Shown one piece after another: positions 52,891 to 62,284 of a DNA stretch of 64,000 nucleotides. The DNA is taken from contig CAMNSS010000017.1 in the NCBI GenBank assembly GCA_946555345.1, positions 1-64,000 on the forward strand, read 5' to 3'. The notes below the pieces were generated by a model that saw nothing but the letters and a program-made list of their open reading frames with translations, ran no database searches and was not told the origin of the DNA. Source of the stretch: an uncultured Eubacterium sp. (lineage in GTDB: Bacteria > Bacillota > Clostridia > Peptostreptococcales > Anaerovoracaceae). A program made the position numbers and the translations under genes. How positions within the stretch are numbered: the stretch's first letter is position 1; every line of letters starts with the position of its first letter.

Positions 52891-53376
52891 TTATTTCATG
52901 ATTTCTATAATTTCATAGTTGATAACGCCGTCAGGAATCTCCACAGCCACTTGATCGCCCTTCTTATGCCCAATGAGCGCTTTGCCGACGGAAGATTCAT
53001 TTGAGATTTTGCCATTGAAAGGATCGGATTCCGTTGCGCCCACAAGCGCAAATTCCTCTTCAAACCCAGCATCCAAATCCTTCACCTTTACTTTAAGCCC
53101 TACGTTTACGACATCCCCTTTTACATCATCATCCTGAACGATCTTCGCCTTGCGGATCATCGTCTCCAGCTTGTGAATCCGCTCTTCCAGATCGGCCTGC
53201 TCGTTCTTCGCTGAATCATATTCAGCGTTTTCCGATATATCCCCGTAAGAAATCGCCTCCTTGATCCGTTCAGCGACTTCCGCCCTTCTTACGGATACCA
53301 ATTCTTCGTGTTCGGCTACGATTTTATCATATCCCTCTCTTGTCAACAGTATTTCTTCGTTCATGTTATCTGTCAT
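52891..53376 (-). CDS. greA: Transcription elongation factor GreA
   Basis: 161 residues. N-terminal coiled coil with LTREGYDKIVAEHEEL, the ERIKEAISYGDISENAEYDSAKNEQ tip region with acidic residues that reach the polymerase active site, and a C-terminal FKBP-like domain (SNESSVGKALIGHKKGDQVAVEIPDGVINYEI). It rescues backtracked RNA polymerase. AAGGAG at 9 bases; strong sigma-A promoter upstream. First gene of an operon with lysK, the repeat protein and asnS. Confidence 0.96.
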   Translation of the reverse strand: MTDNMNEEILLTREGYDKIVAEHEELVSVRRAEVAERIKEAISYGDISENAEYDSAKNEQADLEERIHKLETMIRKAKIVQDDDVKGDVVNVGLKVKVKDLDAGFEEEFALVGATESDPFNGKISNESSVGKALIGHKKGDQVAVEIPDGVINYEIIEIMK

Positions 53377-53414
53377 TTGGTAAATCTCCTTTCGACCTAT
53401 TGCCGTATCGAATT

Positions 53415-53443
53415 ATTATACTTGAAAACCTTATGATTGTCAA
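53415..53443 (-). promoter_or_regulatory. Consensus sigma-A promoter of the greA operon
   Basis: Minus strand TTGACA (53438-53443), 17 bases, TATAAT (53415-53420): a perfect match in both boxes and spacing, about 40 bases before the greA ATG. Confidence 0.92.
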
Positions 53444-53465
53444 CGATTGCAAGGCTTTTGGATTA

Positions 53466-53494
53466 TTGACATTCCCGCCCTGCAATGGTATTGT
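53466..53494 (+). promoter_or_regulatory. Sigma-A promoter of the HAD hydrolase gene
   Basis: TTGACA (53466-53471), 17 bases, TATTGT (53489-53494). It is divergent from the greA promoter, with the two -35 boxes only 22 bases apart. Confidence 0.75.
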
Positions 53495-53533
53495 AAGGTT
53501 GTCTAATATAGTATATACAAGGAGGCGGCAATT

Positions 53534-54172
53534 ATGAAAATAAGCGGAGCAATTTTTGACCTGGACGGGACACTTCTCGATTCCAATGAAATGTGGCACG
53601 GAGCGGCGGCCCGGTATATCACGTCTTTGATGAAAACGCCGGAAGCAAACCTGGGGGACAAGACAAAAGCCATGACGCTTCCAGAGCTGTGCGCCTATTT
53701 GAAAACCGAATACCGGATCGCCGCAACGGAGGAAAAAATCGCCAAGGGCTTCAACGCAATCCTGCGCGAAGGATACTTGGCCGGCGTTGCGTGCAAAGAG
53801 TACGTCCCGGTCCTGCTGGAAAAGTACAAACAGAAAGGCGTGAAGATGTGCGTTGTCACATCGACCGACCGGAAAGTCGCTGACGAAGTGCTGTCCCGCA
53901 TCGGGATCAGGGACTATTTCTTTCATATTATTACGCTGGAAGATTCGGGCGGCGGAAAAGACACGCCTGAGGTTTTCTTGAAAGCGTGCGAAACGCTCGG
54001 AACACCGAAAGACGAAACCGTCGTATTTGAAGACGGCCTGCTTTCCATCGGCGGCGCAAAGGATGCCGGGCTGTATGTGATCGCAGTAGCGGACAAGAGC
54101 GAGCGGCAAAACAAATCCGTGATCAAAAAGCTGGCGGACGAATACATCGAAGGCTTTGAAGAACTACTGTAA
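53534..54172 (+). CDS. HAD-superfamily hydrolase (beta-phosphoglucomutase/phosphatase-like)
   Basis: 212 residues with all four HAD motifs: FDLDGTLLDSNEMW (nucleophile Asp), VVTSTDRKVADEVL (motif II Thr/Ser), KDTPEVFLKACETLG (motif III Lys) and VVFEDGLLSIGGAKDAGL (motif IV acidic residues). Cap domain of the helical subclass I type. Phosphatase or phosphomutase acting on a small metabolite; substrate not deducible. Strong AAGGAGG site. First gene of a short plus-strand run. Confidence 0.88.
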   Translation: MKISGAIFDLDGTLLDSNEMWHGAAARYITSLMKTPEANLGDKTKAMTLPELCAYLKTEYRIAATEEKIAKGFNAILREGYLAGVACKEYVPVLLEKYKQKGVKMCVVTSTDRKVADEVLSRIGIRDYFFHIITLEDSGGGKDTPEVFLKACETLGTPKDETVVFEDGLLSIGGAKDAGLYVIAVADKSERQNKSVIKKLADEYIEGFEELL

Positions 54173-54313
54173 GCGGGCGTTTGCCGCTATGCGCTTTGCA
54201 AAACAGGCGGCGGGCAAAACCAGCACAGCGCAGCAAACAGAATGTAAGCCCCAACGGATGGAACGCACGCCGTTTCATAAATCCACATTACGAAAACAAA
54301 AAAGGAGGATACC

Positions 54314-54727
54314 ATGAAACAAGTAAAAATCGTATCGGGCGATTATGAATTTACCGGAACGCTTCTCACCGATAAGGCGCCGAAAACCTGCGCAGTGTTT
54401 GAAAAGATGCTGCCCATCAAAAGCAAGTTCATCCACGTCAGATGGAGCGGCGAAGGAATCTGGATTCCATACGGAGACCTGCGGACTGGATTGGACTACG
54501 AAAACCATATTTCCCACCCTGCGATCGGGGAAATGCTGCTCTACCCCGGCGGAATCAGCGAAATGGAGATCATCATGTCCTATGGGCGCTGTTGCTTCGC
54601 AAGCCAGTACGGGCAGTTGGCGGGAAACCACTTCCTGACGATCACCGAAGGGCTGGAGAGGCTGAACGAGTTTGGCAAAAAAGTCCTGTGGGAAGGCGGG
54701 CAGGATATTGAAATTACATTGGCCTGA
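54314..54727 (+). CDS. DUF3830 family protein
   Basis: 137 residues, cytoplasmic. The sequence (VKIVSGDYEFTGTLLTDKAPKTCAVFEKMLPI...HVRWSGEGIWIPY, then YPGGISEMEIIMSYGRCCFASQYGQLAGNHFLTI) matches the cyclophilin-like DUF3830 fold; members accompany amino acid or carbamate metabolism genes in other bacteria. AAGGAGG precedes the ATG by 7 bases. There is no functional partner here beyond the adjacent HAD gene. Confidence 0.8.
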   Translation: MKQVKIVSGDYEFTGTLLTDKAPKTCAVFEKMLPIKSKFIHVRWSGEGIWIPYGDLRTGLDYENHISHPAIGEMLLYPGGISEMEIIMSYGRCCFASQYGQLAGNHFLTITEGLERLNEFGKKVLWEGGQDIEITLA

Positions 54728-54769
54728 TATGCAGAGGAACGCTATATTGATGCTTCAGCGAGGTTCATC

Positions 54770-55474
54770 ATGAAGAAAAAAATAATCACTATTTTGGTTT
54801 TGTCATCAATATTTGCAATCAGCGGCTGCAATATGCAAAAAAATGCCCCAGAAAAAGAAGATTCCCATATTGAATCAAAACAAAAAACATATGCGGAAAT
54901 CGCGGAGACGCTAACGAAATTTGAAATCGGCGGCATTACGGAACAGCTCATAGATGAATTGGAAGCATCCTATGCGCAAATGCCGCCAGAAATCGAACTG
55001 GACAAAACCGCAATGCTGCTTTCCGCCCTTGGAATGGGGACGTTCGATTATGAGCAGAATACATGGACGCCATCTGCAAACGGCGTATACAGCTTCGATG
55101 CCGAGGTCTTCGATATCGAAAATATGTATACCGATTTTCTCCTAGGCGTCTCGGCGCTTGATGCAGACGAGCTGCATTTTGAAAACATCCGGGAAGATAC
55201 CAGCAAGGTAAACTGGGACGAAGGGACTGGAACAAGGACGGTTTCCTTTGAGTGGAAGGGCAAGGCCTTTTGCTTGGAAGCGGAAATGGAACACGATTGG
55301 TTTGACCTGGATGTTGCAAACGGCCTCAACAAAATCATCATCGAAAACCAGAGCAATAAGCGGCTGTTTTTCGCAAGCGACGGCTACCAGGAATGCATCG
55401 TCTTCTACCGCAGCACGGATTGGGCGGAGGCGTTTCAAGAGGAAACAGGGGTTGTACTTTCAGAATTGAATTGA
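54770..55474 (+). CDS. Lipoprotein of unknown function
   Basis: 234 residues with a lipoprotein signal (MKKKIITILVLSSIFAISGC, lipidated Cys20) followed by an acidic linker and an acidic alpha/beta mature part of about 200 residues. I recognise no domain. Aromatic and acidic residues dominate (YSFDAEVFDIENMYTDFLLG, EMEHDWFDLDVANGLNKI). 43 bases after the DUF3830 gene and before a terminator, so probably the last gene of the run. Confidence 0.8.
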   Translation: MKKKIITILVLSSIFAISGCNMQKNAPEKEDSHIESKQKTYAEIAETLTKFEIGGITEQLIDELEASYAQMPPEIELDKTAMLLSALGMGTFDYEQNTWTPSANGVYSFDAEVFDIENMYTDFLLGVSALDADELHFENIREDTSKVNWDEGTGTRTVSFEWKGKAFCLEAEMEHDWFDLDVANGLNKIIIENQSNKRLFFASDGYQECIVFYRSTDWAEAFQEETGVVLSELN

Positions 55475-55645
55475 TTTCCAAACAAAGAAGCGAAACGCAG
55501 AAGGCAATAGATTTATCGGGGATTTTGTATAGAAAAACTTATTTTAGAGACGCAAAAATAGGATTCCTTTCAAAATCTGCTTTCGGAATTAAATTAGGGC
55601 AAAAAAGCCTTGCAGACCGCCGCTAGCGACTACGCCAATACTTGA

Positions 55646-55686
55646 AAAAACCTTACGAGCTGCCATCAGCAGCCCACAAGGTTTTT
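55646..55686. terminator. Bidirectional terminator
   Basis: A 9-bp outer stem AAAAACCTT/AAGGTTTTT and an inner GCTGC/GCAGC stem separated by mismatches, 55646-55663 with 55669-55686. It lies between the converging lipoprotein and racemase genes. Confidence 0.8.
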
Positions 55687-55721
55687 CTTGTTTCCTTACT
55701 TTCCTGCACCCATTTCTTCCC

Positions 55722-56816
55722 TTAGATATACACCTTCTCGATATTATTCGAATTGGTCACATACACGATGGTCGCATAACACAGGTCAAACTCGATCACA
55801 TCGCCCACCTCGATCGTCCCATCATAATCCTCCACATCGAGAATCGTATGATCGCTGGACGCGCCCAGCACCGTGATCCCCGCCTCGCGCGGAATCAGCT
55901 CTTCCGGAAACGCATAATCGACCTTGCCCAGAGCCAGGAGCGCACGTTTGCGAATCCCCCGATCCTCATACGCCGGCTGGTTGCCAAACGCATCGAACAT
56001 GATTTCGCCCACCGGGTGTGTCGGCTTATCCTTCACCTCGATGACCTCTGCACGGAGGGTAAAAGCATCCTTGTGCATATAGCTCATATCGTAGCCCCAG
56101 AGATCCTGCAGATCCTTCGCCAGAAGAATCCCTTCCCCGACACGGAGCAGGTTGATCCTGGACGGAAGATTGTCTTCGATAATGCGCGGCAGGGTACTCG
56201 TCGCACCGCCCGAAATAAATTCTAGCTCCCGCCCGAGTTTTTCTTCGATGCGTTCTGCGATAGCGACCAGCTCGTTTAATTTTTCCGGCGTAGCGGCGAC
56301 CGCGCCGTAACAGCCCAGGTTCGTGCCAACGCCCGCCAGCTCCAGATTATATAAATCATTTTCCACCATCAGCGCCGCTTCCATCAGCTCATCCCTGTCC
56401 CAGAAGCCTTCCCGCAGGTCGCCCAGGTCCGCCATCAAAATCACCTGGTGCTTCTTGTCTTGGATTCCCGCCTGCTTATTGAGCGCCTTTAACACCTCGA
56501 TTTCACTGTTGAGGCTGATATCGGTAAGCCTTACCACATCCGCAACCTCGCTTAGCATCGGAATCCGAATCATCATCAGCGGCGTCTGAATCCCGTTTTC
56601 CTTGAGCGGTTCAAGCTGCTCCAGCCTTGAAGATGCGATAAACCTGCATCCTGCCCGTTCAAATTGTTCCACGCATTCCAGAAGCCCCGTACAGCCCTTG
56701 ATTACGCCTGCGATTTCCACGCCCTTATCATGGCACATACGTTGCACCTTTTCCACATTATGCCTCAGTTTATTGAGATCTACGACCAGCTTCGGATTCT
56801 TGCCGTGTGTCAACAT
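55722..56816 (-). CDS. Alanine/ornithine racemase family PLP enzyme
   Basis: 364 residues from the ATG at 56814-56816 (AAGGAGG, 9 bases). Fold type III: PKLVVDLNKLRHNVEKV, then the usual PLP-Lys segment, read here as EIAGVIKGCTGLLECV. Close to clostridial ornithine racemase in MIRIPMLSEVADVV, ILMADLGDLREGFWDRDEL, GEIMFDAFGNQPAYEDRGIRKRALLALG and TVLGASSDHTILDV. Alternative substrates include alanine or other basic amino acids. Directly follows two acyl-CoA synthetases in a tight tandem, an unusual pairing. Its product could feed D-amino acid catabolism; that is inference. Confidence 0.85.
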   Translation of the reverse strand: MLTHGKNPKLVVDLNKLRHNVEKVQRMCHDKGVEIAGVIKGCTGLLECVEQFERAGCRFIASSRLEQLEPLKENGIQTPLMMIRIPMLSEVADVVRLTDISLNSEIEVLKALNKQAGIQDKKHQVILMADLGDLREGFWDRDELMEAALMVENDLYNLELAGVGTNLGCYGAVAATPEKLNELVAIAERIEEKLGRELEFISGGATSTLPRIIEDNLPSRINLLRVGEGILLAKDLQDLWGYDMSYMHKDAFTLRAEVIEVKDKPTHPVGEIMFDAFGNQPAYEDRGIRKRALLALGKVDYAFPEELIPREAGITVLGASSDHTILDVEDYDGTIEVGDVIEFDLCYATIVYVTNSNNIEKVYI

Positions 56817-56820
56817 ATTC

Positions 56821-58620
56821 TTAATCCTCCTTCTTGTTATCTTCTGCAAACCGAATCAGTTTCTTGGAAGAATTTTTGATAAAGTCCGACTTCCGGATGA
56901 TCACCCGCTTGATCCTCCTGTAAAACGGCGCTTCCGCATTAAGCTTATCAACTTCCCTCCAAACCAGCTCCTTTGCCTGTTCTTCCGTATAGTCCGCACC
57001 CAGGGCTTCTTCCATCGCTTCTTGCTCCAGCTTGATGGAAGCAACGATAACGGTATCCTGCTCGTCTGCGCTCTCCTGTTCAAATACGAACGATTCCTCC
57101 ACAAAAGGAATATTGGAAAGCTGGTATTCGATCTCTTCCGGGTACACGTTCTTGCCATTTTTCGCAATGATGACGTTTTTCTTCCGTCCCGTTATGAACG
57201 CATATCCATCCGCATCGAGATAGCCCATATCGCCTGTATGGAACCAGCCCGCAGCATCGATGGATCTGGCGGTTTCCTCCGGCATTTCATAATATCCCAG
57301 CATTACATTATCGCCGTGCAGGCAGATCTCGCCGATTCCTTCTCCATTGACGTCGACGATTTTCATATCGCAGCCAGGAAAGCGCGTTCCGATCGAAGCT
57401 GCATTCGGCGCAGTGTCCGGGTTGAGCGCACCCATCGGCGCGCATTCCGTCAGCCCGTACCCCTGCAAAGCCAGAATGCCGAAATCCTTGATGCCGTTTA
57501 ACACATCTGGATTGATCGCCGCGCCGCCGCAGATCAAAATCCGCATCCTGCCGCCGAATACCGACGTAATCTGTTTGAAAAACACCTTGCCGAGATCGAT
57601 CCCCACCTTTTTCGTCTTGTTGTTGATGCGGATGATTTTCTTTAACATCTCTTCCTTGCCTTGCTTCCTGATGTTCTTCCAAATCGTCGAATAGAGCTTT
57701 TCAAAGAGTGCTGGAACGCCGAGGAACATCGTCGGCTTGGCTTCCGCCAGGTTTTTCGTGATGTATTTCAATCCCTGGCAGTAAGCGATCGCCGCGCCTT
57801 TATAGAGCGGCATCAGAAACCCGCAGGTACACTCATACGTATGGTGGAGCGGCAAGACCGAAAAGAAGATATCCCAGTCATGTACCTTGAGAACCGTCGG
57901 CGATACCATCAGGTCGGCGGCGATGTTCTTATGGGAGAGCATAACGCCTTTTGATGCGCCTGTCGTTCCCGAAGTAAACAGGAGGATGTTCATCGCCTCA
58001 TAATCCACCGGGGCGTCGAGAAAGCTCCGGTCGCCTTCATCCACCAGCTTCTTTCCTTCCTCCACCAGTGCTTTCCAGGACAATACGCCATCCCGCTCCG
58101 CTTCCGTGTTGAAGTTCACCAAGCATTCTATTTTCGTATCGCCGCTATCCTGCATCGCCTTGAACGCTTTTTCGTGCTTATTCGCAAAAATCACGCAGGA
58201 AACATCCGCCCGGATCACCAGTTTTTTCAGTTCTTCCTCCGTCAATTCCTTATCCAGCGGCACGACAATGCCCGTCCCGCAGACAGCGGCCAGGTAGGAA
58301 ATCGCCCACTGAGAGCAGTTTTCCCCGATCACGGCGATGCGCTTATCTTTCAGCCCCTTGGCAATCAACGCCGTCCCCATCCCGTTGACGGCGGCGAGCA
58401 TCTCTTTATAGGTGATCTTCCTGTATGGCGCATCATTGCTGTCCTTTTGCATAAACGCTACGTTGTCGCCATAAAGCGCTACGCTCGTCTCTAACATATG
58501 CTTTAGGTTTGCGATCGGCCTGCTTTCCTTATATTTCACGAATGGCCTTGGGTCTGCATTTATCTTCTCCACAAGCCCCTCTGCCCATTTCATTTGTTCG
58601 CCCATGTTCTCATTTACCAT
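56821..58620 (-). CDS. Long-chain acyl-CoA synthetase (AMP-forming), copy 2
   Basis: 599 residues: ILLFTSGTTGASKGVMLSHKNI near 215, PLHHTYECTCGFL, LQGYGLTECAP near 385, HTGDMGYLDADGYAFITGRKKNVI near 475 and the C-terminal KKLIRF. This is the FadD-like long-chain branch, cytoplasmic or membrane-peripheral. It activates fatty acids to acyl-CoA. Forms a tandem pair with the 579-residue homolog 26 bases upstream. An AGGAG site precedes the ATG. Confidence 0.9.
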   Translation of the reverse strand: MVNENMGEQMKWAEGLVEKINADPRPFVKYKESRPIANLKHMLETSVALYGDNVAFMQKDSNDAPYRKITYKEMLAAVNGMGTALIAKGLKDKRIAVIGENCSQWAISYLAAVCGTGIVVPLDKELTEEELKKLVIRADVSCVIFANKHEKAFKAMQDSGDTKIECLVNFNTEAERDGVLSWKALVEEGKKLVDEGDRSFLDAPVDYEAMNILLFTSGTTGASKGVMLSHKNIAADLMVSPTVLKVHDWDIFFSVLPLHHTYECTCGFLMPLYKGAAIAYCQGLKYITKNLAEAKPTMFLGVPALFEKLYSTIWKNIRKQGKEEMLKKIIRINNKTKKVGIDLGKVFFKQITSVFGGRMRILICGGAAINPDVLNGIKDFGILALQGYGLTECAPMGALNPDTAPNAASIGTRFPGCDMKIVDVNGEGIGEICLHGDNVMLGYYEMPEETARSIDAAGWFHTGDMGYLDADGYAFITGRKKNVIIAKNGKNVYPEEIEYQLSNIPFVEESFVFEQESADEQDTVIVASIKLEQEAMEEALGADYTEEQAKELVWREVDKLNAEAPFYRRIKRVIIRKSDFIKNSSKKLIRFAEDNKKED

Positions 58621-58646
58621 GTAACATTACCTCTCCTTCTCACGGC

Positions 58647-60386
58647 TCAATCATCCTCTTCTTCCCGGATTGCGCCGCCCATTCTCTTGATTTTGCGGGT
58701 GGTTGTCTTCTCAAATTCCGTTTCCCGTATCTTAAACCGCTTCACGCGCTTATAGGCGGACATCTTGTCGTTGACCTCCTCGATCGCATTCTTGATCACG
58801 TCGCGGATGCCCTCCTCCGTCAGCTCGCCCAGCTGCTCCTTTATCACATCGTAATTCGGGTAAACCTCGGCCTTCACCACGACGTCCCCGTCCCGCTTAT
58901 CAAGCGCTCCATACACGAGTACCTCTTCGATATACGGCTGCTCCGCCAGCAAAAGCTCAATCTCCTCCGGGAAAATGTTCTTCCCGTTCTTCGTCACAAT
59001 CACAGTCTTTTTCCTGCCGCAGATATACAGAAACCCGTCTTCGTCCATACGCCCGTAATCGCCCGTATACAGCCAGCCGTCCCGTAGCACCTCCGCCGTC
59101 GCCTCCGGGTTGTCATAATAGCCGACCATCACCGACGGTCCCTTGCATACGATTTCGCCCACGCCGTTCTCATCCTGGCCTACGATCTTGACCTCCGTTC
59201 CCGGCATCGGCTTGCCCACGGAATCCGCCTTGCTGTAATAATCCCTGTTGACAGCGATGATCGGTGCGTTTTCCGTCATGCCGTAGCCTTGTATCATTGG
59301 GAGTCCCAGCGCTTCATAATCCCTGATCACGTCGGGATTGATCGCCGCGCCTCCTGCGATAAACAGGGAAATATTATCCCCCAGGCTGCTATGGATCTTG
59401 GAAAAGATCTTCCGCATCGCTTCCTGGTTATTATATAGTTTGGTCTTTTTCGCCAGATTCATCATCCGTTTCATTTTTTTTGCCGCGCCTGATGCTTCCG
59501 CCTGTTTCCAGACTTTCTTGTGCATGGTTTCAAACACGATCGGCACGCCCAGCATGACCGTAGCCCGGCTTTCCTTCAAATTCGGCTGGATATAGCGCAA
59601 GCCCTCGCAGATCGCAACGAACACGCCCTGATAGATCGCCGTGAACACATGGCAAGTCAGCTCATACGTATGATGCATCGGCAGCACGGAAAGCCCGCCG
59701 CCCGGCCTTCTGATCTTCACGTATTTCGACATATTGTATACGTTTGCTGAAATGTTCTTATGGGAAAGCATCACGCCTTTGGATAATCCTGTCGTCCCCG
59801 ATGTAAAGAGCAATGCGCACATGACTTCCCGGTCGATGACCGCATCCAGAAATGCGCGGTTTCCTGCATCCAGCAGCTTCCTGCCTTCCGCAAGCAGCCC
59901 GTCCCAGGACAAAGCCTCCTGTGAATCTTCGCCAGCATCCATATTGATCCTGATGCCAATGCCGCCGATATCAGAAATCACATCTAAAACCTTGCCCGCC
60001 ATCTTGCCCGAAAAAATGATTGCATCCACCTTCGCCCGCTCCAAAAGATTGTGGATTTCAAGCCCGGTCAGTTCTTTATCCAGCGGCACGACAACTCCCG
60101 TCCCATTGACCACCGCCAGGTAGGATACGACCCATTTGTAGCTGTTCTCCCCGATTACGGCAATCTTCTTGTCTTTCAGCCCCATCTCCGTAAGCTTCGT
60201 TCCCAGCGCATCAACATCATCCTTGAATTGAACGTAAGAAATTGGCCTGTAATCACCGCGCGGAACATCCTTGACCAAAAATGCCGGATCTTCGCCGTAC
60301 AGTTCAGCGCTTGACTGCACCATGTCCCTGAGATCATTGATATACCGCATGCGGTATAAAACATCCTTGTATTTTTTACTGTTCAA
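58647..60386 (-). CDS. Long-chain acyl-CoA synthetase (AMP-forming), copy 1
   Basis: 579 residues. The start is a TTG at 60384-60386 behind GGAGG at 8 bases. Motifs: LLFTSGTTGLSKGVMLSHKN, SVLPMHHTYELTCHVF, IQGYGMTENAPI, TGDYGRMDEDGFLYICGRKKTVIV and, at the C-terminus, TTTRKIKRMGG. Colinear with the downstream copy, so a tandem duplication that has since diverged; different chain-length or substrate preferences are likely. No beta-oxidation genes are beside it. Confidence 0.9.
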   Translation of the reverse strand: MNSKKYKDVLYRMRYINDLRDMVQSSAELYGEDPAFLVKDVPRGDYRPISYVQFKDDVDALGTKLTEMGLKDKKIAVIGENSYKWVVSYLAVVNGTGVVVPLDKELTGLEIHNLLERAKVDAIIFSGKMAGKVLDVISDIGGIGIRINMDAGEDSQEALSWDGLLAEGRKLLDAGNRAFLDAVIDREVMCALLFTSGTTGLSKGVMLSHKNISANVYNMSKYVKIRRPGGGLSVLPMHHTYELTCHVFTAIYQGVFVAICEGLRYIQPNLKESRATVMLGVPIVFETMHKKVWKQAEASGAAKKMKRMMNLAKKTKLYNNQEAMRKIFSKIHSSLGDNISLFIAGGAAINPDVIRDYEALGLPMIQGYGMTENAPIIAVNRDYYSKADSVGKPMPGTEVKIVGQDENGVGEIVCKGPSVMVGYYDNPEATAEVLRDGWLYTGDYGRMDEDGFLYICGRKKTVIVTKNGKNIFPEEIELLLAEQPYIEEVLVYGALDKRDGDVVVKAEVYPNYDVIKEQLGELTEEGIRDVIKNAIEEVNDKMSAYKRVKRFKIRETEFEKTTTRKIKRMGGAIREEEDD

Positions 60387-60482
60387 ATATTATCCCTCCT
60401 ACTGCCATCGTTTAAATAGGACTATGGACATGGCGCTCTGTCCATGTCCATGCATTTCCTGTCTCCTCCTTATTTATCCGCC

Positions 60483-60896
60483 TTATTTGGCCGCCAAATA
60501 TTCTTCCAAAAGTTCAACCGCATCCTGGATACAGCCGCCGCAGCTCCGCAGGACCGTTCCCGTATCCACGCCTTTAATTTCCCTGCAAATGGCTGACTGG
60601 TTCTTTTCGATGAATTTCGCAGTCAGCTCTTTCATCGCTTTATAGCTCTTGGCCTTTGTCTTAGGCGCATCCATCGCCCCATCGGATTCCTCCATGCCTA
60701 CAACCGCCGCCATCGCCGATACCGCGCCGCACGTCCCCATCGTTCCCATGCCAAGGCCAAATGCCTCCATGATTTTAAATACTTCTTGTTCATCCTTGCC
60801 AAACCTGTCACAGAAAACACACGCTACAGCCTGTGCGCAGTTATATCCATTTTTGTGATTTTCCAATGCTTTGTTTGCTAATTCCGTCATTTTCAA
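60483..60896 (-). CDS. C_GCAxxG_C_C family protein
   Basis: 137 residues with the family pattern of Cys residues: GYNCAQAV near 20, AFGLGMGTMGTCGAVSAM near 47-64, a CR near 104 and the C-terminal SCGGCIQDAV. These probably bind a redox metal or Fe-S cluster. Its start overlaps the oxidoreductase stop by 4 bases (ATGA), so the two are co-translated and may work together. Function of the family is not established. Confidence 0.9.
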   Translation of the reverse strand: MKMTELANKALENHKNGYNCAQAVACVFCDRFGKDEQEVFKIMEAFGLGMGTMGTCGAVSAMAAVVGMEESDGAMDAPKTKAKSYKAMKELTAKFIEKNQSAICREIKGVDTGTVLRSCGGCIQDAVELLEEYLAAK

Positions 60897-62284
60897 GATT
60901 CCTTTCTACCATATTGTTCCGCTAATATCCTCGCAACATACACGCCGCTTGCCGACGCTTGCGAAAGCGAGTGGGTCACGCCGGAGCCATCGCCCAGCGC
61001 ATACAGTCCCTTTACCTTCGTCTGCAAATTTTCATCGACTTCTATCTTTGAATTATAAAACTTGACTTCCACACCGTAAAGCAGCGTATCTTCATTCGCC
61101 GTTCCCGGTGCAATTTTGTCAAGGGCGTATATCATTTCTATGATGTTATCCATCTGCCGCTTCGGAATGACGAGGCTCAAATCCCCCGGCGTCGCCTGGA
61201 GCGTCGGGCGCGTGAAACACTTCTCCATCCGCCGCGCGCTGCTTCTCCTGCCCTTTACCAGATCGCCAAACCGCTGCAACAGCACGCCGCCGCCCAGCAT
61301 ATTGGAAAGCCTGGCGATGGATTCCCCGTATTCGTTGCTGTCCTTAAAAGGCTCTGTAAACTGGTTGGAAACGAGCAGGGCAAAATTGGTGTTTTCCGAC
61401 CGCAGTGCAGGATCTGCATAGCTGTGTCCGTTTACCGTCACGATGCCGTTGGTATTCTCCGCTACCACCTCGCCGTAAGGGTTCATGCAAAAGGTCCGCA
61501 CCATATCGTTATACTGGTCGGTCTTATAGACGATTTTGCTTTCGTAAACATCGTCGGTAATGTGCTTGAACACCTCGGCCGGCAGCTCCACCCGCACACC
61601 GATGTCCACCCTGTTTTTCTTCTGCTGGATACCCAGTTTCCCGCAAACCTGCGCACTCCACTTCGAGCCGGAACGCCCCGTCGCCAGCACCAGGTCGTGG
61701 CAGTGATACGTTTCGCCATCTTCCGCCGTCACGAGGAAGCTCCCGTCGCTTTGAATTTCGACGTCCGTTATCGTCGTGTAAAACTGCATCTCCACTTTTT
61801 CCGCACAGGAATCAAAAATCCTCCCCAAGATCTTAACGTTCCGGTCCGTCCCCAGATGCCTTACCTTCGCTTCCAGAAGATGCAGGTCGTTTCGCAAGGC
61901 GATGGTCTTCAATTCGGAGCTGGCGGTGGAATAGAGCTTCGCATCCGCGCCGCCCATGCTGCAAAGCACCTCGTCCACATATTCCATCAAATCAAGTGCT
62001 TCTTCCACGCCTACATAAGTATGCAGATCCCCGCCGAACTGCGTGGTGATGTTATACTTTCCGTCCGATAACGTCCCCGCACCGCCGTACCCGTTCATGA
62101 TATGGCACGGCGAACACTTGACGCAATTTTTCGCACCCAGCTTAATCGGACATTGCCTTTTATGCAAAGGCGCGCCTTTATCGATCATCAAAATGCTGGC
62201 GTCGGCATTGAGCTTCGCCATTTCATAAGACATGAACACGCCGCTTGCCCCAGCGCCTACTATAATAATATCGTAATTTTTCAT
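60893..62284 (-). CDS. FAD-dependent oxidoreductase
   Basis: 463 residues from the ATG at 62282-62284 (GGAGG, 5 bases). N-terminal dinucleotide-binding YDIIIVGAGASGVFMSYEM, a Cys-rich early segment (CPIKLGAKNCVKCSPCHIMNGYGGAGTLSDGKYN), a middle LVLATGRSGSKW, and a C-terminal GLYALGDGSGVTHSLSQASASG typical of FAD return motifs. It resembles the conserved NAD(P)/FAD dehydrogenase family (COG2509-like) of unclear substrate. The CxxC near residue 38 could hold a cluster or disulfide. Coupled to the C_GCAxxG_C_C gene. Confidence 0.85.
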   Translation of the reverse strand: MKNYDIIIVGAGASGVFMSYEMAKLNADASILMIDKGAPLHKRQCPIKLGAKNCVKCSPCHIMNGYGGAGTLSDGKYNITTQFGGDLHTYVGVEEALDLMEYVDEVLCSMGGADAKLYSTASSELKTIALRNDLHLLEAKVRHLGTDRNVKILGRIFDSCAEKVEMQFYTTITDVEIQSDGSFLVTAEDGETYHCHDLVLATGRSGSKWSAQVCGKLGIQQKKNRVDIGVRVELPAEVFKHITDDVYESKIVYKTDQYNDMVRTFCMNPYGEVVAENTNGIVTVNGHSYADPALRSENTNFALLVSNQFTEPFKDSNEYGESIARLSNMLGGGVLLQRFGDLVKGRRSSARRMEKCFTRPTLQATPGDLSLVIPKRQMDNIIEMIYALDKIAPGTANEDTLLYGVEVKFYNSKIEVDENLQTKVKGLYALGDGSGVTHSLSQASASGVYVARILAEQYGRKES

